Source: Salinarimonas ramus (GTDB taxonomy: Bacteria > Pseudomonadota > Alphaproteobacteria > Rhizobiales > Beijerinckiaceae). From it: 64,000 nt of DNA. The notes below the pieces were generated by a model. It worked only from the letters and a program-made list of their open reading frames with translations, was not told the origin of the DNA and did no database searches. The DNA is taken from positions 124,001 to 188,000 of the forward strand of contig NZ_BMMF01000001.1 of assembly GCF_014645695.1 (NCBI RefSeq), read 5' to 3'. Each line of letters begins with the position of its first letter. The stretch's first letter is position 1. Of the stretch, positions 24,277-34,043 are shown one piece after another. Made by a program: the position numbers and the translations under genes.

Positions 24277-25437
24277 TCAGCCGGCGAAATACGCCTCGAG
24301 CACCCGCCCGTAGATCGCCTGGAGCTGCTCGAGCTCGGCGACAGGCACGCGCTCGTCGATCTGGTGCATGGTCTGGCCCACGAGGCCGAATTCCAGGACC
24401 GGGCAATGATCCTTGATGAAGCGCGCGTCCGAGGTCCCGCCCGTCGTCGAGAGCGCTGGGCGGATGCTGGTCTGCGCCTCGATCGCGTCCTGCACCTGGC
24501 CCACGAAGGCGTTGGGCTCGGTGAGAAAGGCGACGGCGTTCGTGTCCTCGAAGCTCGCCTCGAAGCTCACCGCGTTGCCGGCGGCCTCCTCCAGCCGACG
24601 GCGGATCTCCGCCTCTAGCGACGCGGGCGTCCACAGGTCGTTGAAGCGGATGTTGAAGGCGGCGCGCGCCTCGCCCGGGATGACGTTGGTCGCCGGGTTG
24701 CCGACGTCCACCGTCGTCACCTCGAGGTTCGAGGCGCCGAAATGGTCCGTCCCCTCGTCGAGCGGCGTCGCCTTCAGGCCCGCGAGCAGCCGCACCATGC
24801 CCTCGATCGGGTTTCGCGCGAGGTGCGGATAGGCGACGTGTCCCTGCTTGCCGTGAACGACGAGCGTGCCGGAGAGCGAGCCGCGCCGGCCGATCTTGAT
24901 CATGTCGCCGAGCCGCTCGGGATTGGTCGGCTCGCCGAGGATGCAGGCGTCGAAGCGCTCGCCCTTCGCCTTCGCCCAGTCGAGCAGCTTCACGGTGCCG
25001 TTGATCGCCGGCCCCTCCTCGTCGCCGGTGATCAGCACGGCGATGGAGCCGGGGAAATCCGGGCGCGTCGCCACGAAGTCGAGGGCGGCCGCGAGCATCG
25101 CGGCGATGCCGCCCTTCATGTCCACCGCGCCGCGCCCGTAGAGCACGCCGTCGACGATTTCGCCGGAAAAGGGCGGATGCGTCCAGCGGCCCTCGTCGCC
25201 GGGGGGCACGACGTCCGTGTGGCCGGCGAGGACGAGGACGGGCGCCTGGGTGCCGATGCGCGCGTAGAGGTTCTCGACGTCCGGCGTGCCCGGCGCGGAG
25301 AAGACGGGACGCTCGACGGCGAAGCCGGCGGTTTCCAGCACGTGCGCGAGGAGCGCGAGCGCGCCGCCTTCCGCGGGCGTCACGGAGGGGCAGCGGATGA
25401 GCGCCTGGGCGAGATCGACGGCGGAGCGGGGGTTCAT
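24277..25437 (-). CDS. dapE: Succinyl-diaminopimelate desuccinylase
   Basis: This is a 386-residue M20 metallohydrolase. The metal-binding motifs are [25 protein letters not shown] and GDEEGPA, with LGEPTN after them; the lid-domain segment [15 protein letters not shown] is typical of DapE. It removes succinate from N-succinyl-LL-diaminopimelate in lysine and peptidoglycan synthesis. It starts eight bases after dapD, the gene for the step two positions earlier in the pathway. A longer upstream frame to 25572 overlaps dapD and is antisense noise. Confidence 0.95.
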   Translation of the reverse strand: MNPRSAVDLAQALIRCPSVTPAEGGALALLAHVLETAGFAVERPVFSAPGTPDVENLYARIGTQAPVLVLAGHTDVVPPGDEGRWTHPPFSGEIVDGVLYGRGAVDMKGGIAAMLAAALDFVATRPDFPGSIAVLITGDEEGPAINGTVKLLDWAKAKGERFDACILGEPTNPERLGDMIKIGRRGSLSGTLVVHGKQGHVAYPHLARNPIEGMVRLLAGLKATPLDEGTDHFGASNLEVTTVDVGNPATNVIPGEARAAFNIRFNDLWTPASLEAEIRRRLEEAAGNAVSFEASFEDTNAVAFLTEPNAFVGQVQDAIEAQTSIRPALSTTGGTSDARFIKDHCPVLEFGLVGQTMHQIDERVPVAELEQLQAIYGRVLEAYFAG

Positions 25438-25444
25438 CGGGCGA

Positions 25445-26290
25445 TCAATCGCGCAGGAGCTCGTTGATGCCGGTCTTGGCGCGCGTCTGCGCGTCCACGC
25501 GCTTGACGATGACGGCGCAGGAGAGCGAGGGGCCGGGCGAGCCGTCCGGCAGCGGCTTGCCGGGCAGCGCACCGGGCACGACGACGGAATAGGGCGGGAC
25601 CTTGCCGCGGAAGACCTCGCCCGTCTCGCGGTCGATGATCTTGGTCGAGGCCGAGATGAAGACGCCCATCGAGAGCACGGAGCCCTTGCCCACGACCACG
25701 CCCTCGACGACCTCGGAGCGCGCGCCGATGAAGCAATCGTCCTCGATGATGGTGGGGCTCGCCTGCAGCGGCTCCAGCACGCCGCCGATGCCGACGCCGC
25801 CGGAGAGATGCACGTTCTTGCCGATCTGCGCGCAGGATCCGACGGTCACCCACGTGTCGACCATCGTGCCCTCGTCCACGTAGGCGCCGAGGTTCACGAA
25901 GGAGGGCATGAGCACGACGTTCTTCGCGACGAAGGCGCCGCGGCGCACGACGCAGTTCGGCACGGCGCGAAAGCCCGCGTCCCGGAAGCGGCCTGCGTCC
26001 CAGCCGTCGAACTTCGAGGCGACCTTGTCCCACCACACGGCGCCGCCCGGCCCGCCCTCGATCACCGCCATGTCTGCGAGGCGGAACGAGAGGAGCACGG
26101 CCTTCTTCAGCCATTCGTGGACGACCCAGTTCTCGCCCACCTTCTCGGCGACGCGGGCGCGGCCCTCGTCGAGCGCGGCGAGCGCCTCCTCGACGGCGGC
26201 GCGCACGTCGCCCGTCGTCGACGGGGAGATGCTGGCGCGGTCCTCGAAGGCGGCCTCGATGGTGCTGGCGAGGGCGGAGAGGTCGGTCAT
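25445..26290 (-). CDS. dapD: 2,3,4,5-tetrahydropyridine-2,6-dicarboxylate N-succinyltransferase
   Basis: This is a 281-residue left-handed beta-helix acyltransferase with the hexapeptide-repeat region at about residues 105-235 ([20 protein letters not shown], then [14 protein letters not shown]). It has the DapD features [15 protein letters not shown] and VVPGALPG. It uses succinyl-CoA in the diaminopimelate pathway. It is full length and sits directly upstream of dapE in one transcription unit. Confidence 0.96.
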   Translation of the reverse strand: MTDLSALASTIEAAFEDRASISPSTTGDVRAAVEEALAALDEGRARVAEKVGENWVVHEWLKKAVLLSFRLADMAVIEGGPGGAVWWDKVASKFDGWDAGRFRDAGFRAVPNCVVRRGAFVAKNVVLMPSFVNLGAYVDEGTMVDTWVTVGSCAQIGKNVHLSGGVGIGGVLEPLQASPTIIEDDCFIGARSEVVEGVVVGKGSVLSMGVFISASTKIIDRETGEVFRGKVPPYSVVVPGALPGKPLPDGSPGPSLSCAVIVKRVDAQTRAKTGINELLRD

Positions 26291-26393
26291 GGGCGCGGGC
26301 TCCGGCGATTGGCTCGCCGGTGCTTAGCAACGCCCGCGCCCCAGGTGAAGCGCTAATGCGCCCTCCCCGCCTGCGCCGGTCGCGCGGAGGGCG

Positions 26394-26573
26394 TCAGAAG
26401 CGGCGCTCGACCTCGTTCGTCACCGGCGGTCCCGCGAGAACGCCGACGCCGGCGCCGACCGGGCCGGCGACCGCGGCGCCCACGGCGGCACCGCCGATGC
26501 GCTCTTCGGTGGTGGAGCAGGCGCCGAGCGCGAGACCCGCGGCGGCGACCAGTATGAGTGCGATCCGGTTCAT
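26394..26573 (-). CDS. Small glycine-zipper lipoprotein (59 aa)
   Basis: The product starts MNRIALILVAAAGLALGAC: a signal peptide with lipobox LGAC. The mature 41 residues carry STTEER followed by a glycine/alanine-rich membrane-type stretch (GGAAVGAAVAGPVGAGVGV), ending VTNEVERRF. This resembles the small glycine-zipper lipoproteins common in Hyphomicrobiales. There is no known function beyond a likely outer-membrane location. Confidence 0.7.
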   Translation of the reverse strand: MNRIALILVAAAGLALGACSTTEERIGGAAVGAAVAGPVGAGVGVLAGPPVTNEVERRF

Positions 26574-26756
26574 TGCTTATTCTCCCTCGCGACAAGGCTC
26601 TGCGCCCGCAACGCGCGAGAGCCGGAGGGGGTTCGCCGGAGAGGTTCGCCCCTTGCATTATGGCGGAGGAGCTAACGAATGTTGTGGACGTCCGGACGCC
26701 GATGGCTGCAGATCGACGGGGTATCTCACGCTCCTGGTCGAGAACCGGTGAGGATC

Positions 26757-27065
26757 ATGAACGTCGTCTCACTCGCCTTAACGAGAAGAAATCGCGCGAT
26801 GAATTCCGACGAGCCGGCCTACAACCTGTTTCGTCGGCGTGAGGAGCCGCAGCTCTACTGCGCGGTGCCCGAGGATTATCCCGTGCCCGCCTTCATCGAG
26901 GCGGAGGCCTGGGATTTCGGCGGCAGGCTCGACAACGCCATGGCTTCGCCACTGGGCTTCGACCCCGAGGCCGCCCGCCACGGCGTCACGCTGACAGGCT
27001 ACTATCTCTTTCTCGCGAACCACGCGAGCAATCTGCGCGCGATGCCGGAGACGGCAGGTCGTTGA
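26757..27065 (+). CDS. Hypothetical protein (102 aa)
   Basis: The ATG at 26757 has GAGGATC directly upstream; MNSDEPAYNLF at 26799 is an alternative start. The recognisable part is soluble and aromatic-rich: AYNLFRRREEPQLYCAVPED, then AEAWDFGGRLDN, then TLTGYYLFLANHASN. It shows no signal peptide, membrane helix or known motif. The regular amino-acid texture argues for a real gene, possibly one conserved in Methylobacterium relatives. Confidence 0.5.
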   Translation: MNVVSLALTRRNRAMNSDEPAYNLFRRREEPQLYCAVPEDYPVPAFIEAEAWDFGGRLDNAMASPLGFDPEAARHGVTLTGYYLFLANHASNLRAMPETAGR

Positions 27066-27201
27066 GCGGACTGTTTTGCACCCTTGCCCTCGCTGCGGGA
27101 AGCGCGCACCCTCACGGCACCGTGCCCGTGACGCCGTCGCTCAGGGCGCGCGCGAGGACGAGGCCAATGCCCCATGAACGCTCGCGGGACGCCGAGCACC
27201 G

Positions 27202-27987
27202 ATGAACGCACAGCCTCTCATCAGGCGCCTGTCCCGCTATGTCGCGCTCACCCCGGACGACGAACGTCTCGTCGAGGAGGCGGCGCGCGAGCGCGTACGC
27301 CGCGTCGGCCCTCGCGAGGACGTCATGCGCGAGGGCGAGCGCCCGCGTTGCCTCTACCTGCTCGTGGACGGGTGGGGCATGCGCTACAAGTCGCTGGAGG
27401 ACGGGCGCCGGCAGGTGCTGACCTTCGCCCTGCCGGGGGACCTCTGCGAGCAGACCGCGCTCCTCCTCGAGCATGCGGACCACAGCCTCGCGGCGATCAC
27501 GCCGATCACCGTCGCGGAGATCGCGGGGCCGCGCCTCGCGGAGCTGACGACGGCGAGCCCCCGGCTCGCCACCGCGCTCGCCTGGTCGGACCTATGCGGG
27601 CATGCGCTCCAGCGCGAATGGACGGTCAATCTCGGCCAGCGCACGGCGCTCGAGCGCATGGCGCATCTCATCTGCGAGCTGTACTACCGCCTGCGCGCCA
27701 TCGGCCACACACACGGGCTCGCCTATGAGCTGCCCGCGACGCAGGCCATGCTGGCGGACGCCACCGGCATCTCCGCGGTCCACGTCAACCGCACGCTCCA
27801 GGAGCTGCGCGCCGCCGAGCTGATCACGCTGCGCGGCCGGCACATGACGATCCACGATCTGGAGGCGCTCGAGACCGCCGGCTTGTTCAACGCCTCCTAC
27901 CTCCATCTCGACCAGAGCGCACGTAGCACCTCGGGCCAGGCGGACGTCACGCCGATTCCCGCGCGCTCCGTCGCAACAGAGCCGTGA
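27202..27987 (+). CDS. Crp/Fnr-family transcriptional regulator
   Basis: This is a 261-residue protein. The cyclic-nucleotide-binding-like domain covers about residues 15-130 (REGERPRCLYLLVDGWGMRY, then LPGDLCEQTALL). The C-terminal winged helix includes PATQAMLADATGISAVHVNR and TLQELRAAELITLRG. It lacks the N-terminal cysteine cluster of true Fnr, so it is not an oxygen sensor of that type. The effector is unknown. The HWE kinase gene starts 13 bases after its stop, so the two are probably co-transcribed. Confidence 0.88.
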   Translation: MNAQPLIRRLSRYVALTPDDERLVEEAARERVRRVGPREDVMREGERPRCLYLLVDGWGMRYKSLEDGRRQVLTFALPGDLCEQTALLLEHADHSLAAITPITVAEIAGPRLAELTTASPRLATALAWSDLCGHALQREWTVNLGQRTALERMAHLICELYYRLRAIGHTHGLAYELPATQAMLADATGISAVHVNRTLQELRAAELITLRGRHMTIHDLEALETAGLFNASYLHLDQSARSTSGQADVTPIPARSVATEP

Positions 27988-28000
27988 CGGGGCGCGCGCG

Positions 28001-29470
28001 ATGATCGACCCCGACGCCTGGCCCGCTGGTGATTGCGATGCCGCCCGCGCCATCCGGGCGCACGATTGGGCGGCAACGGCGCTCGGGCCCCTCGACACGT
28101 GGCCGGAGGCGCTCAAGGGCGCCGTGGGCACGATCCTCCACGCGCCGATCCCCATGGCGATCGTGTGGGGCGAGGACAGCATCCAGATCTGCAACGACGC
28201 CTTCGACGAGAAGATCGGCGGCGACGGCCGCGCCTGCGTCGGGCGCCCGGCCTCCGAGGTGTGGGCCGACGTCTGGCCCACCGTCGCCGCCGACGTGGCG
28301 CGCGTGCGCGCCGGCGAGAGCGCCGTCGAGCGCGAGGACGTGCGCCTCGCACGCAGAAGCGGCGAGCGCACGGAAGAGACCTGGTGGCGCTGCTCCTTCT
28401 CCTCGGTGCCGGACGCGCGCGCGCCGAACGGCGTAGGCGGCGTCCTCTTCGTCGCCGTGGAGATCAGCGACCGCGTCCGCGCGCGGGAGGACGCGGATCG
28501 CACAGGCGCGCGCCTGCGGGCGCTCGTCGAGAACCTCCCACACCTCGTCTGGCAGTCGCGCGACGAGGGCCGCTGGACCTGGGCGAGCGCGCAATGGATC
28601 GAGGCGACGGGCCTCTCCTACGAGGCGAGCCTCGATCTCGGCTGGCTCGCCGCCGTCCACCCCGAGGATCGCGAGCGGGTGCGCGAGGCCTGGGCCGAGG
28701 CCGGCCGCACGGGACGCCTGGAAGTCTCCCACCGTCTCCTCCTCGCCGACGGCCGGACGCGCTGGTTCCAGACCCGCGCCCACGCCTCGACGCCGTGCGC
28801 CGGAGGCGAGCGGGAGTGGGTCGGCTCGTCGAGCGACATCGACGAGATGCGCCGCCTGCAGGACCAGCAGAAGCTGCTGCTCGGGGAATTGCAGCACCGC
28901 GTACGCAACATGCTCGCCATCGTCCGCTCCATCGCGCGGCGCACCGGCGAGACGGCGCAGGACGCGGCCGATTTCGGCTCCCATTTCGAGGGGCGCCTCA
29001 ACGCCTTCGCGCGCACGCAGGCTCACGTCGCCCGCGATCCCCGCGCGGGGCTCGACCTCGAATACCTCGTGGCCGAGGAGCTCACCGCCTGCGCCGCCCG
29101 CGAGGGCGCGCGGGTGACGATCGGCGGGCCGAAGGTGCAGATCAAGAGCAAGGCGGCGGAGACGCTGACGCTCGCGATCCACGAGCTCGCCACCAACTCG
29201 GTGAAGTTCGGCGCGCTCGCCGGGGAGACCGGCGCCGTCGCCGTCGTCTGGGACGTGGAGCGCGAGGCCGATCCGCCGCTCCTGCGCCTGACGTGGCGCG
29301 AGACCGGCATCGCTCCCGATCCGCGCCGCCCGGCGCGGGAGGGCTTCGGCACGGAGCTCTTGCGCCGCACCCTCCCCTACGAGCTCGACGCGGCTGTGCG
29401 CTACGAGATCGGCGCGGAGAGCGTACTGTGCGAGATCGTCATGCCGCTAAACCGCCGCACGCTCGCCTGA
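28001..29470 (+). CDS. PAS-PAS HWE-type sensor histidine kinase
   Basis: This is a 489-residue cytoplasmic kinase. Two PAS domains (about 45-157 and 170-285; the second contains WIEATGLSYEASLDLGWLAA and WVGSSSDIDEM) precede the kinase core. The phospho-accepting histidine is H299 in GELQHRVRNMLAIVRSIARR, the form of the H-box seen in the HWE family. HELATNSVKFGAL and the diagnostic WRE (LRLTWRE) follow. HWE kinases are mostly alphaproteobacterial and often sense light or general stress. No FMN cysteine motif is seen in the PAS domains. No response regulator is adjacent. Confidence 0.9.
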   Translation: MIDPDAWPAGDCDAARAIRAHDWAATALGPLDTWPEALKGAVGTILHAPIPMAIVWGEDSIQICNDAFDEKIGGDGRACVGRPASEVWADVWPTVAADVARVRAGESAVEREDVRLARRSGERTEETWWRCSFSSVPDARAPNGVGGVLFVAVEISDRVRAREDADRTGARLRALVENLPHLVWQSRDEGRWTWASAQWIEATGLSYEASLDLGWLAAVHPEDRERVREAWAEAGRTGRLEVSHRLLLADGRTRWFQTRAHASTPCAGGEREWVGSSSDIDEMRRLQDQQKLLLGELQHRVRNMLAIVRSIARRTGETAQDAADFGSHFEGRLNAFARTQAHVARDPRAGLDLEYLVAEELTACAAREGARVTIGGPKVQIKSKAAETLTLAIHELATNSVKFGALAGETGAVAVVWDVEREADPPLLRLTWRETGIAPDPRRPAREGFGTELLRRTLPYELDAAVRYEIGAESVLCEIVMPLNRRTLA

Positions 29471-29477
29471 GCGCGCC

Positions 29478-30128
29478 TCACCAACGCAACCAGCGCCGCC
29501 CGGCGAGCGCCCCGGCGCCCGCCACGACGAAGGCCGCGAGCGTGTACCAGGTGGCGACGAACAGCGGGCTGTCGTCCGTGCAGTGCATCGCGTAGAGCAC
29601 CGCGCCCACCCCCGCCGCGGCGAGACCGGCGACCGCTCCCGCCAGCCGCGGGCGAACCGGCGCGCCCCGCCGGAGCACCACGATCAGCGCGGCGAGGACG
29701 GGTGCTGCGAGCAACGGGATCGAGACGAGGCAGGCGATCGCGTTCTCGCCGATCCAGGCGTCCGCCCAGACGGTCGCGGGAAGCGCGGCGAGCTCGAGCC
29801 CCGCGAAGATCGAGGCCGCCGCCGGGGCGGCGAGGAGCGCCGTCGCCCAGCCGCTCGCCGGCGCGCCGGGGCGCGCGAGACGCAGCGCGAGGCCCATCGC
29901 GGAGATCGCGAGGACGAGGCCCAGGAGCGGCTTCGCCAGAAAACGCAGCGTCTGCGCCGCGCTCGCCACGTCCGCTCGCGGCCCGAAGCCGACGAGGAAG
30001 AGCGCGAGCGTGCCGGCGATACCGAGCGCCAGGGCGGGAGCGGCCGAAGCCGCGAGAGACCGCCGCGGCGCGAGATCCGCCGCCAGCGCGTCGATCAGGT
30101 CGTCCGTACGCATCGCTGTCGTCCTCAT
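29478..30128 (-). CDS. NrsF-type anti-sigma factor (DUF1109), membrane protein
   Basis: This is a 216-residue protein with six predicted membrane helices after a cytoplasmic N-terminus (MRTDDLIDALAADLAPRR). Two cysteines, C133 (IACLVSI) and C183 (AMHCTDDSP), are 50 residues apart, the same spacing I recall for the metal-sensing cysteines C131/C181 of Caulobacter NrsF. That protein holds SigF until chromate or cadmium exposure. Its ATG overlaps the stop of the sigma gene (ATGA), so both are made together. Confidence 0.87.
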   Translation of the reverse strand: MRTTAMRTDDLIDALAADLAPRRSLAASAAPALALGIAGTLALFLVGFGPRADVASAAQTLRFLAKPLLGLVLAISAMGLALRLARPGAPASGWATALLAAPAAASIFAGLELAALPATVWADAWIGENAIACLVSIPLLAAPVLAALIVVLRRGAPVRPRLAGAVAGLAAAGVGAVLYAMHCTDDSPLFVATWYTLAAFVVAGAGALAGRRWLRW

Positions 30129-30679
30129 CCCACCATGCCCGCTCGAAGATCGGCCAGCTTGCGCAGGCCTCGATGCAGCGCGACCCGCACGGCGCCCTCG
30201 GTCATGCCGAAGCGCTGCGAAGCCTCCGCCACGCTCGCGCCCTCGAGGCCGATGGCGCGGACGACCTCGCCCGCGCGGCCCGAGAGACGCGCCACGACGC
30301 GATCCATGTCGGACGCCGTCGTCGGATCCTCGTCCGGCTCGGCCGGCAGGATCTCGGTGAAGTCGGAGATGTCGACCTCCGCGTGCCGATACCGCCGGCG
30401 CATCTGGTCGACGATCTTGTAGCCGGCGATCGCGAACACCCAGGGGCGGATCGGCTCGCCCTCGCGCCAGGTGTGGCGCTTGACGTGGATCGCCAGCAGC
30501 GTCTCCTGCACCGCGTCCTCGACGTCCGCCCCCGAGAGCCCGTAGCGCGCGCCCTTCGCCCGGATCGAGGCCCGGATGGCGGGTGCGAGCTCCGCGAGCA
30601 GACGACGATAGGCGCCCTCCTCGCCGCGGTTGGCGGCGCGCATCAGGCTCGACCAGTGCGTCTCGACCGGATTCGTCAT
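30125..30679 (-). CDS. ECF sigma factor (SigF-like, NrsF-controlled)
   Basis: This is a 184-residue sigma-70 of the ECF type. Region 2 includes DVEDAVQETLLAIHVKRHTW and RPWVFAIAGYKIVDQMRRR; region 4 includes VVRAIGLEGASVAEASQRFG and TEGAVRVALHRGLRKLA. Pairing with a DUF1109 membrane protein places it in the SigF/EcfF group that responds to metals or oxidants. It is probably autoregulated from the promoter at 30692-30718. Confidence 0.92.
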   Translation of the reverse strand: MTNPVETHWSSLMRAANRGEEGAYRRLLAELAPAIRASIRAKGARYGLSGADVEDAVQETLLAIHVKRHTWREGEPIRPWVFAIAGYKIVDQMRRRYRHAEVDISDFTEILPAEPDEDPTTASDMDRVVARLSGRAGEVVRAIGLEGASVAEASQRFGMTEGAVRVALHRGLRKLADLRAGMVG

Positions 30680-30691
30680 GGCAGACCTCTC

Positions 30692-30718
30692 TTCGTGCCA
30701 AGAGGTCTCCCTGTTACA
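30692..30718 (-). promoter_or_regulatory. Candidate autoregulated ECF promoter of the sigma/anti-sigma operon
   Basis: On the minus strand TGTAAC (30713-30718) is followed after 17 bases by CGAA (30692-30695), then by the gene's GAGAGG ribosome-binding site. TGTAAC/CGAA is the form I associate with SigF/EcfF promoters. An 8-bp inverted repeat (AGACCTCT at 30683-30690, AGAGGTCT at 30701-30708) brackets the -10 element. Confidence 0.45.
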
Positions 30719-30832
30719 CCCGATCGTGCCTCACGCGTCGTCACGGGCCCGTGCGGCATGCGCACGAGCGCGTGAGCCGCTTCGTGAGGATCGCTCACGG
30801 AAGCGGGAGCATCGGTCCCGAAGAGGGGGAGA

Positions 30833-31012
30833 TCAGTCGAACTCGCTCGCGCCGTCCTGCGGGAAGTACGGGTCGTAGGCGGTCGGGCGCGCGTCGTCCG
30901 CGGGGGGGCGCGCGGCGGGGAAGTAGGGATCGTAGGCGACGACGGCGGGGCGCTCCCCGTCCGCGGGAGCGCGGGCTCGGTCGTCTCGGCGGTCGAGATC
31001 GTCGTCGTTCAT
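30833..31012 (-). CDS. Small acidic protein with two AYDPYFP repeats (59 aa)
   Basis: The frame starts MNDDDLDRRDD after a good GGAGG site seven bases upstream and ends GASEFD. The heptapeptide AYDPYFP occurs twice (about residues 26-32 and 46-52), separated by a Pro/Ala/Asp-rich spacer. There is no signal peptide or helix, so the protein looks intrinsically disordered and strongly acidic. The repeat suggests a short linear motif binding two copies of one partner. The family is not recognised. The gene lies just upstream of the sigma operon, on the same strand. Confidence 0.65.
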   Translation of the reverse strand: MNDDDLDRRDDRARAPADGERPAVVAYDPYFPAARPPADDARPTAYDPYFPQDGASEFD

Positions 31013-31113
31013 GGAATCGCCTCCGCACGCGAGGCGTCCGTCCTACACCCGTGCGGCGGCTGTGGTTGTTGCTTGCCGGCAACAGGAGCCGGCGAAGCGC
31101 CCGGCGGCCCGCC

Positions 31114-31392
31114 TCAGCCTGTGACGAAGTCCCGCTCCGTCACGCTCTCCGGCGCGACGTCCTCCACCGAGAGATTGGCGACGGAGGCGGACGGCGGGCC
31201 GCTGCGCAGGGCCACGAGATAGGCCTCGATCGCCTCCCGCGATCCCGCGACGACGCTCTCCACCGAGCCGTCCGCGCGGTTTCGCGCGTGCCCGCGCAGG
31301 CCCAGCTCCCGCCCGCGGGCGGCGGCGAAGGCGCGAAAGCCCACGCCCTGCACCCGCCCCGCCACCACGATCCGCACCGCCGCGTCCGTCAT
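31114..31392 (-). CDS. acyP: Acylphosphatase
   Basis: This is a 92-residue protein with the complete acylphosphatase signature: VVAGRVQGVGFRAF (phosphate-binding loop with the catalytic arginine) and GHARNRADGSVE (catalytic asparagine). It hydrolyses small acyl phosphates such as 1,3-bisphosphoglycerate or carbamoyl phosphate. It is a normal-length, single-domain enzyme. Confidence 0.95.
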   Translation of the reverse strand: MTDAAVRIVVAGRVQGVGFRAFAAARGRELGLRGHARNRADGSVESVVAGSREAIEAYLVALRSGPPSASVANLSVEDVAPESVTERDFVTG

Positions 31393-31465
31393 GAGAGCCC
31401 TCCCGCTCGCTGAGGCCGTCTTCCGTCACATGGTGCGAACGCACCCGGAGGGCGAGGGATGCGCC

Positions 31466-32623
<1,158 letters not shown>

Positions 32624-32824
32624 GGGGCGTCGTCCTGTCCGGGGGTGTGGCGCCACTATGCCGAGCCCGTCGGCGCGCGTCAGCCCGGGACACGACGGGA
32701 GCGGGAGGCGCGGGAGCAGGACCGGATGAGCAGCCGCGCACCTTTGCCTCGGCGCGTCGCTTCGCTACACATCGAAGCCGAGCGCCCGCCAGCGGCGCGC
32801 CGGAGGAGCCCCAGGAGGAGCCCC

Positions 32825-33115
32825 ATGCCCAAGGCCTACATCATCGCCCGCGTGACGGTCACCGACCCGGAGCGCTACGCCAATTACGTGAAGGGCGCCA
32901 CCGAGGCGATCCGCAAGTACGGCGGTCGGGCGCTCGCACGCGGCGGGCGCATGACGAGCCTCGAGGGCGAGGCGCGCCCGCGCAACGTCGTGCTCGAGTT
33001 CGACTCGCTGGAGCAGGCGGAGCGGTACTACAACTCGCCGGAATACCAGGCGGCGAAGTCGGAGCGCGAGGGAGCGGCGATCGCCGAGATCGTCGCCGTA
33101 GAGGGAGCGGAATGA
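32825..33115 (+). CDS. DUF1330 protein, first of a tandem pair
   Basis: This is a 96-residue alpha/beta-barrel dimer-type protein (DUF1330): MPKAYIIARVTVTDPERYAN, YGGRALARGG, NVVLEFDSLEQAERYYNSPE. The ATG at 32825 follows AGGAGGAGCCCC. The family is widespread and structurally similar to small ferredoxin-fold monooxygenases, but biochemically uncharacterised. The next gene is a diverged copy, overlapping by four bases. Confidence 0.88.
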   Translation: MPKAYIIARVTVTDPERYANYVKGATEAIRKYGGRALARGGRMTSLEGEARPRNVVLEFDSLEQAERYYNSPEYQAAKSEREGAAIAEIVAVEGAE

Positions 33116-33426
33116 TGGCCAAGGGCTTCTGGATCGCGCGCGTCGACGTCCGCGACGCGGACGCCTACAAGAACTACGTCGCCAAGAACGGCCGGGCCTT
33201 CGCGAAGTACGGCGGCCGTTTCCTGGTGCGCGGCGGCGCCTTCGAGACGGTGAAGGGCGAGGCGCGGGCGCGCAACGTCGTCATCGAGTTCCCGTCCTAT
33301 CAGGCGGCGCTCGACTGCTTCCACTCGCCCGAGTACCAGGAGGCGCTCGCCGAGCAGAAGGGCGGCGCCGACGTCGACCTCATCGTCATCGAGGGCTACG
33401 AGGGACCCCAGCCCGGTGAGGGCTGA
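33112..33426 (+). CDS. DUF1330 protein, second of a tandem pair
   Basis: This 104-residue paralogue of the preceding gene has matching blocks at the same positions (FWIARVDVRDADAYKNYVAK, YGGRFLVRGG, NVVIEFPSYQAALDCFHSPE). The start MMAKGF gives an ATGA overlap with gene one; the second ATG, three bases on, is also possible. Tandem duplication followed by divergence suggests they may form a heterodimer. Its 3' end overlaps the acetyltransferase gene by 11 bases. Confidence 0.87.
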   Translation: MMAKGFWIARVDVRDADAYKNYVAKNGRAFAKYGGRFLVRGGAFETVKGEARARNVVIEFPSYQAALDCFHSPEYQEALAEQKGGADVDLIVIEGYEGPQPGEG

Positions 33427-33946
33427 TCCGCCCGCCGGCTACCGGATCCGATCCGCGGCGGAGGCCGACGTGCCGCTCCTGCCGGGGATCGAGGCTTCGG
33501 CCGCCGCGCTCTTCGCCGGCTGGCCGGGAGCGCTCGCGGGCGACGGGCCGACGGCGCCGCCGGAGGCGCTCGACCTGTGCCGCGTGGCGGGCACGCTGTG
33601 GGTCGCCGCCGACCGGGAGGACGCGCCCGTGGGCTTCCTCGCGGCGGGCGATCTCGACGGCTTCCTGCACGTGCACGAGATCTCGGTGGCGCGCGAGCAC
33701 CAGCGCCGCGGCCTCGGGCGCGCGCTGATGGCGGCGGCGATCGATTTCGGGCGCTGGGCCTTCATCCCCGCCGTCACGCTGACGACGGACCGGATCGTGC
33801 CCTGGAACAAGCCCTTCTACGCCACCCTCGGCTTCGTCGAGCTCACCCGCGACGGGCTTCCGCCGGGCCACGCCGCCAAGCTCGCCCACGAGCTCGACCT
33901 CGGCTTCGACCCCGCCCGTCGCTGCGTCATGGCGAAGGTGCTCTGA
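33416..33946 (+). CDS. GNAT-family N-acetyltransferase
   Basis: The start is a GTG at 33416 inside the preceding gene. The 176-residue product has the GNAT layout: YRIRSAAEADVPLLPGIE at the N-terminus, HVHEISVAREHQRRGLGRAL with the acetyl-CoA-binding Q/R-x-x-G-x-G/A loop, and NKPFYATLGFVEL at motif B. The acceptor is unknown. Overlap with the DUF1330 pair puts the three in one operon. Confidence 0.88.
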   Translation: MRADPPAGYRIRSAAEADVPLLPGIEASAAALFAGWPGALAGDGPTAPPEALDLCRVAGTLWVAADREDAPVGFLAAGDLDGFLHVHEISVAREHQRRGLGRALMAAAIDFGRWAFIPAVTLTTDRIVPWNKPFYATLGFVELTRDGLPPGHAAKLAHELDLGFDPARRCVMAKVL

Positions 33947-34043
33947 GACGCATTTCCCCTTCCGCCGCCTTCCGAGACGGACCGAACCGCCCGCTTCGTG
34001 CGTTCGCCGAGCGAAACGCCACGCGAGATGGGGGAGGTCAGGC

